Below are positions 6,194 through 11,880 of a DNA stretch of 14,737 nt, piece after piece (within the stretch, counting starts at the first letter, position 1; every line of letters begins with the position of its first letter). A program made the translations under genes and the position numbers. The stretch is from WJLY01 sp964562405 (lineage in GTDB: Bacteria > Joyebacterota > Joyebacteria > Joyebacterales > Joyebacteraceae): NCBI GenBank assembly GCA_964562405.1, contig CAZLTC010000061.1, positions 1-14,737 of the forward strand, written 5' to 3'. A model generated the notes under the pieces. The model searched no databases and was not told the origin of the DNA. It saw only the letters and a list, made by a program, of their open reading frames with translations.

Positions 6194-7717
6194 ATGACCA
6201 GGATGGAAGCGATGGCCCGGCGCCTGATGGGGACGGCCGCGGCGACGGTGATGGCAGCGGCCCTGACGGCCGGTGCTTCGGAGGTGCCGCCGGCGGTCGA
6301 CGGGCTCTTCGAGGACTGGAGCGACGTGCCTCCGGCCTTCACCGATACGACGGGCGATGGGGCGCGCCTCGACCTGGGTCGTGTCTGGGTGAGGAGCAAC
6401 GCGGATAGGGTCACGTTCTCTTTCGAGACGGGTCTGGAGATCAATCTCCAGAGCGGCAACGAACTCACGCTCCTGATCGACGGCGACGGTGACAAGACGA
6501 CGGGGAATCAGGTGGAGGGCATCGGCGCCGACCTCGTGTGGAGGTTCGGCGACCGCAAGGGCGAGTTCTGGACGGACGCGGGCAAGGCCTCGGTGGAGCA
6601 GAGCGAGGTCGGACTCCTGCAGGCGCCGACCGTGTCGTCGGAGCGATTCGAGGTCTCGTTCGTTCGCTGGTCACCCGATCTCGGAGACGTCATTCCGGGT
6701 CCCGACATCGCTTTCGTGCTCAAGGACGACGAGACCACGTGGGCGGACAGGCTTCCCGACGCGGGCTCGGTTCGTGCAGAGCTGTCACTCGACCCTCCCC
6801 CGACCGGCGGAGAGGTCGACCTGGGGCGACGCGATCCGGACGACATCCGGGTCCTCACATACAACGTCCTCTTCGATGGCCTCTTCAAGAGGCCCGCGCC
6901 GTTCATCAGGATCCTGCGCGCGATCGACCCGGACGTCATCTGCTTCCAGGAGATCTGGTCGCACACCGCGCAGCAGGCCGCCGACCAGGTCTCTCTCGCA
7001 CTCCCCGACGCGACCTGGTACGGCGCCAACACGACCGAGGGCCACGTCGTGAGTCGCTACCCGTTCCTGGAGGATGCGGCCATAGATGAGGCCGGAAACT
7101 ACTGGGCACTCATCGATCTGCCGGACGACCGCTACGGCGTCGACCTGTCCGTCGTGAGCGCGCATCCACCGTGCTGTGAAAAGGAGAAGGAGCGGCAGGA
7201 ACAGCTCGACGGGATCGCCGCGTGGCTGAGGGATCTCGAGGGAGCCTCCGCCGGCGGCGCGGACGCGGCTCGGGCGTCGGGGGAGCCGTGGCTTCCCTCC
7301 CACACGCCTATCGTCATCGCGGGCGACATGAACCTGGTCGGAGGTGCGGTGCAGGTGAGGACACTTGTGAACGGCGAGATCGTGTACGTCGACGAGTACG
7401 GACCACCGCATCCGGCCGATTGGGACGGCACGCCCATGATGGACAGCGATCCGAGGCAGGCAGGAGGGATCGAGAACTACACGTGGCGCGATGCGAGGAG
7501 TTCCTTCGCACCAGGCAGGCTGGACTACATCGTGTACTCCGACAGCGTCCTACGGCCCGGCAACTCGTTCGTCCTGGCAACGGAGACGCTCTCCGACGAG
7601 GCGCTCTCGCGCTACGGCCTCCGGGCCTCCGACACTCTGGAGTCATCGGACCACCTACCGGTCGTGGCCGACTTCACTCCTGTCGCCGCACCAGCTCGAA
7701 CAGGAACAGGCGAATAG
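6194..7717 (+). CDS. Secreted endonuclease/exonuclease/phosphatase-family enzyme with N-terminal beta-sandwich domain
   Basis: This 507-residue protein starts at the ATG at 6194, which follows GGAGG with 5 nt spacing; the frame is also open to 6146, but that start has no ribosome site. A signal peptide spans about 1-29 (LMGTAAATVMAAALTAGASE). Residues 30-200 look like a CBM9/DOMON-type sandwich (VDGLFEDWSDVPP, LLIDGDGDKTTG). The EEP domain (about 216-495) shows TYN (Asn224), FQE (Glu253), GDMN (Asp378, Asn380), GRLDY and SSDH (Asp486, His487), the full metal-dependent phosphoesterase set. It should hydrolyse phosphodiester or phosphomonoester bonds outside the cytoplasm. Nuclease, sphingomyelinase-like or inositol-phosphatase activity cannot be told apart here. 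Its last 44 bp overlap the convergent OB/PG-binding gene. Confidence 0.9.
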   Translation: MTRMEAMARRLMGTAAATVMAAALTAGASEVPPAVDGLFEDWSDVPPAFTDTTGDGARLDLGRVWVRSNADRVTFSFETGLEINLQSGNELTLLIDGDGDKTTGNQVEGIGADLVWRFGDRKGEFWTDAGKASVEQSEVGLLQAPTVSSERFEVSFVRWSPDLGDVIPGPDIAFVLKDDETTWADRLPDAGSVRAELSLDPPPTGGEVDLGRRDPDDIRVLTYNVLFDGLFKRPAPFIRILRAIDPDVICFQEIWSHTAQQAADQVSLALPDATWYGANTTEGHVVSRYPFLEDAAIDEAGNYWALIDLPDDRYGVDLSVVSAHPPCCEKEKERQEQLDGIAAWLRDLEGASAGGADAARASGEPWLPSHTPIVIAGDMNLVGGAVQVRTLVNGEIVYVDEYGPPHPADWDGTPMMDSDPRQAGGIENYTWRDARSSFAPGRLDYIVYSDSVLRPGNSFVLATETLSDEALSRYGLRASDTLESSDHLPVVADFTPVAAPARTGTGE

Positions 7718-8387
7718 CGATCGTCCTGTCCTCGTCGGTCATGCCCGGCACGGCGTTGGCGAGTGCGCGAAGAGTCTGCGCGTCGGGTTCGCCCGTCACG
7801 GGCACGCCCGCGCCCTCCTGGAAGGCGATCACGGCCTCTATCGTCCTCTCGTCCCACTCTCCGGTCCCGTGGTCGGTGTCGTACCCGAGCGACGCCAGGA
7901 GCGTCTTGACGAACACTCGTTCCTGGTCGGTCAGCTCTCCGCCGCCCGCAACGGGGGCGGTCGCCTCTATCTGACCAGGCTCTGTCACGACGATCTGGGG
8001 CTTGCCCCGGTAGGTCTCGATCAGACCCGTCACGCATATCGTCTTTCCGTCGTACAGCTTCTCCGGACTCCCCTCGAACCTCGACCTGGCGTTTCCCCAG
8101 ATCACGACCGTGAACGTCTGGTCCGGGTACGGCCTGTCGACGTTGAGGAACGTGGGACTTCCCTTCACCGACCCGAAGTAGGCGGCGCTCGCCACGTGAC
8201 CGCAGACCTGCACCGTCTCGCCGACGTGGCTGGATGCCTCGGCCGCCGGGATGCGGGACGGGACCTGGTCGGCGGCTGAAGCGCGGGCCGCGGGAAGGGC
8301 GACGACCGCGAGGACCAGCAACAGGGCGGCCAACGAGGCCATCAGGGATGACAACAGGGGTCTTCCGCTACCAAAGGGGCGGGGCAT
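7674..8387 (-). CDS. Exported protein with OB-fold domain and C-terminal peptidoglycan-binding domain
   Basis: This is a 237-residue protein. The N-terminus has a basic start and a long hydrophobic run (MASLAALLLVLAVVALPAARASA), giving a Sec signal or anchor to about residue 39. Residues about 52-142 form an OB-fold-like beta domain (GETVQVCGHVASAAYF, TFTVVIWGNARSRF, KTICVTGLIETYRGKPQIVV), as in small exported nucleic-acid-binding-like OB proteins. Residues about 155-210 match the PG_binding_1 pattern (KTLLASLGYDTDHGTGEWDE, TIEAVIAFQEGAGVPVTGE). Together they suggest a periplasmic wall-attached ligand-binding protein without an obvious catalytic domain. The ATG at 8387 follows GGAGGA with suitable spacing; Met16 at 8342 is a less supported alternative. 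It lies 101 bp after the TolB-like gene on the same strand and overlaps the EEP gene tail to tail. Confidence 0.83.
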   Translation of the reverse strand: MPRPFGSGRPLLSSLMASLAALLLVLAVVALPAARASAADQVPSRIPAAEASSHVGETVQVCGHVASAAYFGSVKGSPTFLNVDRPYPDQTFTVVIWGNARSRFEGSPEKLYDGKTICVTGLIETYRGKPQIVVTEPGQIEATAPVAGGGELTDQERVFVKTLLASLGYDTDHGTGEWDERTIEAVIAFQEGAGVPVTGEPDAQTLRALANAVPGMTDEDRTIAIRLFLFELVRRQE

Positions 8388-8488
8388 CTCTCTCCTCCGT
8401 AAGGGGTTGACAGGCCGCGCCTGGGCGGCGCCACCGGGGTCCGGCCGCGCGAGCCCCCACGAACCGGGTCGACACCAGCTCCGCTATG

Positions 8489-9430
8489 TCAGCGGTACAT
8501 CGCCTTCAGTCTGCCCCACGTGCTCGCTTCCACCGGCGACTCGGGCAGGTCGTCGGTCACCCAGATGTTCCGCCCGCCGCTCTCGGACCTCGAAAACGCC
8601 AGCATCGAGGCGTCGTCGGACCACGTCGGGCTCGAGTCGCTTACGTTGGACGTGACCTGGTACTCCGCTCGCCCCAAGGCGTCGGCGGCGATGATGCCCA
8701 CGCCCTCGCGCGCGAAGGCGATGAACTCCCCCGTCGGCGACCAGGAAGGCTTCGGTTCGTGCTCGGACGTGTTCGTCAGCTGGCGCACCGAATCGCGCTC
8801 GCCCGCAACGCTCACGACCCATATGTCGTAGTTGCCGGACCGGTCGCTCGCGAAGGCGATCCACTGGCCGTCGGGCGACCAACATGGGTCGATGTCGTCG
8901 GCGGGATTCGTGGTAACGTCCCAAGCTCCCTGCGCCTCTCCACCGTGATTGACGGCGACGATGTCGTTGTTTCCGTTGCGGTCGGAGTGAATGAGCATCT
9001 CGCCGCTCGAGCGGTCCGGGGCCTGGTCGTTGGAGTTGCCGAGGGTGACGGGGAAGGAGAACGTCGCGCTGTTGGTCGTGGCTCCTCTGATCATCGTGGG
9101 AGTCGCGCCCTCGGTGCGCTGGAAGTAGAACTGGAAGCCGCAGCTTCCCTCCTCCCAGGTAGGCGCCTGGTCGTCCGCTGTGGGACCCGTGCTGACACGG
9201 TACGCCTCCTTGAACGAACCGTCAGAGTGCACCTCGACGACCCAGATGTCGTTGTCAATGGACGGATCACGGTTCGAACTTGTGGCTATGTACTTGTCAC
9301 ACCACTCGGGGTCGTCGTTCGTGTCCGAGCCCGTGGTCAGCGCCCACTCGGCAGCCGCGCACGGCAGCGCGGTGAGAAGCGCGATCGAGAGCGCAGCTAT
9401 CGCCAGCCTGGTCGACGAGTGCGACTTCAT
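8489..9430 (-). CDS. Secreted TolB-like (PD40/WD40-type) beta-propeller protein with STWGRLKAMYR tail
   Basis: This is a 313-residue protein. Its signal peptide spans about 1-27 (LAIAALSIALLTALPCAAA). PD40-type repeats are visible at about 148-161 (HSDRNGNNDIVAV), 181-207 (WSPDGQWIAFASDRSGNYDI), 227-243 (WSPTGEFIAFAREG) and 267-291 (WSDDASMLAFS...NIWV), with a degenerate first blade near 50-67. This is fewer than a full TolB, and there is no TolB N-domain. It is probably a periplasmic or surface propeller used for binding, not the Tol-Pal component. The last 15 residues, P299 to R313 (PVEASTWGRLKAMYR), follow the propeller and align without gaps with the end of the next gene's product. The ATG at 9430 follows GGAAGGGG with about 6 nt spacing. 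Confidence 0.87.
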   Translation of the reverse strand: MKSHSSTRLAIAALSIALLTALPCAAAEWALTTGSDTNDDPEWCDKYIATSSNRDPSIDNDIWVVEVHSDGSFKEAYRVSTGPTADDQAPTWEEGSCGFQFYFQRTEGATPTMIRGATTNSATFSFPVTLGNSNDQAPDRSSGEMLIHSDRNGNNDIVAVNHGGEAQGAWDVTTNPADDIDPCWSPDGQWIAFASDRSGNYDIWVVSVAGERDSVRQLTNTSEHEPKPSWSPTGEFIAFAREGVGIIAADALGRAEYQVTSNVSDSSPTWSDDASMLAFSRSESGGRNIWVTDDLPESPVEASTWGRLKAMYR

Positions 9431-9503
9431 GCTCTGCCCCTTCCGAGTGTGTGTTTCCGTTCCGGAACGCGCCCAGCCTGATTCGGCACACTTGGCCAGT
9501 ACG

Positions 9504-9534
9504 ATACAACGTTGTCGGGGATGGTTCCAGTCAA
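9504..9534 (-). promoter_or_regulatory. Weak promoter candidate with ACAACGTTGT palindrome upstream of the TolB-like gene
   Basis: TTGACT occurs on the minus strand at 9529-9534. The best downstream box, TTGTAT (9504-9509), is at 19 bp spacing and matches -10 consensus poorly. The perfect 10-bp palindrome ACAACGTTGT (9506-9515) overlaps the place where the -10 would be and could be an operator. The leader would be about 70 nt. Confidence 0.28.
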
Positions 9535-9617
9535 TCGTGAGGGCTTGTTTCGTTCGGCTGACCTGCTCGGGACCGACGGACGCGGCCCGTACGGCCGCCT
9601 CACGGGAGACAGAGGGA

Positions 9618-9641
9618 GGCCCCGCGCGTCAGCACGGGGCC
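9618..9641 (-). terminator. Candidate terminator hairpin after the Cys-rich secreted protein gene
   Basis: GGCCCCG (9618-9624) pairs with CGGGGCC (9635-9641) around a 10-nt loop, about 30 nt past the stop codon at 9672. On the minus strand it is followed by the pyrimidine run TCCCTCTGTCTCCC rather than a T tract, so intrinsic termination would be imperfect. Confidence 0.42.
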
Positions 9642-9671
9642 CCCAGAATCAGCACGGCGATCTTCTCCACG

Positions 9672-10274
9672 TCACCTATAGAGCGACTTGATGCAGCTCC
9701 ACGAGCTGGTCGACGCGGGGGTCGTGGAGCACTCGCACATCGGGAGCACTCCTTCGAGGTCTCCGGTCTCCACGTTCTGCCCGAACTTGATCCCCAGGTG
9801 GTCCTCGAAGACCTGGTACGGGCTCGGTGGGAAGAGCGACAGGTAGCAGACATGCACCCAGCCGAACTCGCCGGCCTCGCAGCTCACCTCGACGGGCTCG
9901 AACTTGATCGTAGGCCCGTCGAGCGGGAAGTGGGGATCACCGTAGCAATCGAACTCGGCCATGAAATCTAGCTCACACTCGTTCTCTCCCCAGCCGACGC
10001 CCGCGGGGACCCTCCAGAGGAAGTACCCCTCGTCGCACGCGCAGACGCACTCGGAGAGAGCAAGGTAGATAGTAGTGTGGCTGAGCCCGTGTCCGCCGTA
10101 CTCGGTCGTGTCCCAGTAGATGTGGAAGCAGTACTCCCAGTAGCCCTCGTACTGCGGGTCTATCGACTCGTAGGCGAGGCCGGTCCCCCACACTGCGTCC
10201 GCTGCCGCCTGCCCCGTCATCACCGTGCACAAGGCCGCCGTCACCAATACCAGGGTGAATCGCATTCTCTTCAC
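9672..10274 (-). CDS. Cys-rich secreted protein of unknown function with SSWSCIKSLYR tail
   Basis: I do not recognise this 200-residue protein. It starts with a basic, hydrophobic signal peptide (residues 1 to about 25, RFTLVLVTAALCTVMTGQAAA). The mature part is acidic and aromatic, with at least eleven Cys, several close together (ECVCACDEG, MCECS). That suggests disulfides or a metal site in the periplasm or outside the cell. The final P186-R200 (PASTSSWSCIKSLYR) matches the end of the TolB-like protein in spacing and key residues. GTG at 10274 is preferred because GGGAGG lies 8 nt before it. GTG at 10280 is only 2 nt from that site, and ATG at 10265 is 17 nt away. It has its own good promoter and stands divergent to the PilX-like gene. 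Confidence 0.77.
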   Translation of the reverse strand: MKRMRFTLVLVTAALCTVMTGQAAADAVWGTGLAYESIDPQYEGYWEYCFHIYWDTTEYGGHGLSHTTIYLALSECVCACDEGYFLWRVPAGVGWGENECELDFMAEFDCYGDPHFPLDGPTIKFEPVEVSCEAGEFGWVHVCYLSLFPPSPYQVFEDHLGIKFGQNVETGDLEGVLPMCECSTTPASTSSWSCIKSLYR

Positions 10275-10339
10275 CGTCACACCCTCCCTGCAGTGCAGTG
10301 GTCCGCTCTCCTCTCACCCCCGTGCCATGAAGCGCATCC

Positions 10340-10368
10340 ACTATATACTAGAATAGCGGCTTAGTCAA
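10340..10368 (-). promoter_or_regulatory. Sigma70-like promoter of the Cys-rich secreted protein gene
   Basis: On the minus strand TTGACT (10363-10368) and TATAGT (10340-10345) are separated by exactly 17 bp, each 5 of 6 to consensus. The predicted start near 10333 gives a leader of about 60 nt that ends with GGGAGG before the GTG start. Confidence 0.7.
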
Positions 10369-10426
10369 GTGGGCCTTAGAATTGCTCCATTTGCGTGGAG
10401 TCGGTGCGCAGGCGAACCGACGGTTC

Positions 10427-10455
10427 TTGACTGTCTACATTAACTATGGTATCTT
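10427..10455 (+). promoter_or_regulatory. Sigma70-like promoter of the PilX-like gene
   Basis: TTGACT (10427-10432) is followed after exactly 17 bp by TATCTT (10450-10455). It uses the same TTGACT -35 as the divergent promoter 58 bp away. Transcription would start near 10462, leaving a leader of about 63 nt that contains a small hairpin. Confidence 0.6.
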
Positions 10456-10472
10456 GTAGCGGCATGGACATT

Positions 10473-10490
10473 CCGCACCTTGATGTGCGG
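10473..10490 (+). other. Leader hairpin upstream of the PilX-like gene
   Basis: CCGCAC (10473-10478) pairs with GTGCGG (10485-10490) around the 6-nt loop CTTGAT, inside the predicted 5' leader and about 21 nt before the GGAGG ribosome site. It could stabilise the leader; no known riboswitch is evident. Confidence 0.4.
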
Positions 10491-10524
10491 AGCCCCGCAT
10501 GCCACCGGAGATGGAGGTACGAGT

Positions 10525-11880
10525 ATGCCCTCCCCTGCGTCACAGAATGAGTCCACGCGAGTCACGCTCGCGGCCGCGGGTATTGGGAACGAGCGCGGCG
10601 CCACCCTCGTGATGGTCCTAGCGATCATCACCGCCGTCCTGCTCATCGGCTCTGCTCTGTTCATTCTCGGCACCGGAGAGGCAGACGTCGTCGAATACGG
10701 CGTCGACAACACGATGGCCTTCACGGTCGCAGAGGGCGGCATAGAACGTGCGCGCGCCTTCCTCGAGCAGCTCGCGGAGACGGAGTCGGCCGTGGACCCC
10801 GTCGGGGTGTCGTTCACGAACCAGTCGCTCGGCGGGGGAACGTACACCACGACCATACTCGACGAGGTATCGGGCGGCCAGTGGGTGAAGATGTACGACA
10901 TTCTGTCGACGGGATGGAAGGACGGTGTGCCTCGTCAAGTGCGCGTGACGCTGCAGGAGGAGACCTTCGCGCAGTATCAGTGGTTCATCAACCAGGGCGG
11001 GTGGCGGTGGTTCCGCACCGGCGAGAAGTTCGAGGGTCCCGTCCACACCAACAAGAAGCTCCAGATCGATGGCGACCCATGGTTCGGTGGGAAGGTCACG
11101 GCGTCTGAGGGCATCACGATGAAGCAGGGAAGCAACCCGACGTTCGAGGCCGGCTACGAGCTGTACGTACCGACGGTCGACCTGCCGACGTTCAACGAGA
11201 TAACGTCGATCATGCTGCCGGCGGCGAACGATGCCGGCATCTACGCAGGCCCCTTGACCGGCAACGACGCGAGATACGAGGTCGTGCTCGGACAGGCTGG
11301 GACAGGTACGCTGAGCTACCGGAGCTACGAGAAGGTCGGGCCGAAGTACGAGTACTCCACGTGGATAGACGTGGACATCGCCAGCCTGAACGGGTCTGCA
11401 TGGTTCGCGGAGCCCGTGTCCATAGAGGGCACGCTGGACGGCCAGCTCACGATCGCGGTGGAGGGCAGCATCACGATCACCAACGACCTTCTGTACGAGG
11501 ACTCCAGCCCCGGCACCGGGCCGAACCCTGGCTGCGACGACATGCTGGGCCTCATAGCCGAGAACGACATCTTCATAGCCGAGACTGTGCCGAATATGAA
11601 CGACTGCGAGATCCACGGGGTGATGATGGCCCTGTGGAAGAACCTTGAAGTCGAGGACTACATGCACGGGCCTCCGCGAGGAAGGCTGATCATCTACGGC
11701 GGCACCATGGTGGAGCAGGTGCTCCACATAGGCCAGTACCATCAGGATGAGGTGGTGTCCGGATACTACAGGGACTTCAGGTGGGACGACCGGCTCGACG
11801 CGTTCTGGCCACCGTTCTTCCCCAAGACGGGCAGGTACTTCGTAAGAAGGTGGCAGGAGATATCACCGCCCCAGGTGTAG
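10525..11880 (+). CDS. PilX/DUF4900-like pseudopilin protein
   Basis: This is a 451-residue protein. The ATG at 10525 follows GGAGG with 7 nt spacing; an in-frame TTG at 10480 falls inside the leader hairpin and is rejected. Residues 20-48 read GNERG-ATLVMVLAIITAVLLIGSALF, a type IV prepilin-like signal with cleavage expected after Gly25. The usual Glu at +5 is Met, as is common in PilX-type minor pilins. A helix follows (AFTVAEGGIERARAFLEQL), then a large beta-rich region containing GPVHTNKKLQIDGDPWFGGK (about 171-190) as in DUF4900 proteins, and a C-terminal part with aromatic and basic residues. It would sit in the inner membrane and join a type IV pilus or type II-like pseudopilus, but no other pilus gene is in view. 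Its last 18 bp overlap tkt. Confidence 0.8.
   Translation: MPSPASQNESTRVTLAAAGIGNERGATLVMVLAIITAVLLIGSALFILGTGEADVVEYGVDNTMAFTVAEGGIERARAFLEQLAETESAVDPVGVSFTNQSLGGGTYTTTILDEVSGGQWVKMYDILSTGWKDGVPRQVRVTLQEETFAQYQWFINQGGWRWFRTGEKFEGPVHTNKKLQIDGDPWFGGKVTASEGITMKQGSNPTFEAGYELYVPTVDLPTFNEITSIMLPAANDAGIYAGPLTGNDARYEVVLGQAGTGTLSYRSYEKVGPKYEYSTWIDVDIASLNGSAWFAEPVSIEGTLDGQLTIAVEGSITITNDLLYEDSSPGTGPNPGCDDMLGLIAENDIFIAETVPNMNDCEIHGVMMALWKNLEVEDYMHGPPRGRLIIYGGTMVEQVLHIGQYHQDEVVSGYYRDFRWDDRLDAFWPPFFPKTGRYFVRRWQEISPPQV

Noticed and set aside
8407..8412. Exact TTGACA on the plus strand
   Set aside because: No -10-like box lies 15-19 bp downstream (GC only) and no plus-strand gene follows.
9356..9361. Possible lipoprotein box (LTALPC) in the TolB-like protein
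   Set aside because: Pro at -1 and Leu at -2 do not fit a lipobox; CAAA followed by Glu looks like an ordinary Sec cleavage site.
10618..11742. 374-codon open frame on the minus strand
   Set aside because: It is antisense to the PilX-like gene, Arg/Val/Asp-rich without recognisable motifs; the opposite strand has a pilin signal, ribosome site and promoter.
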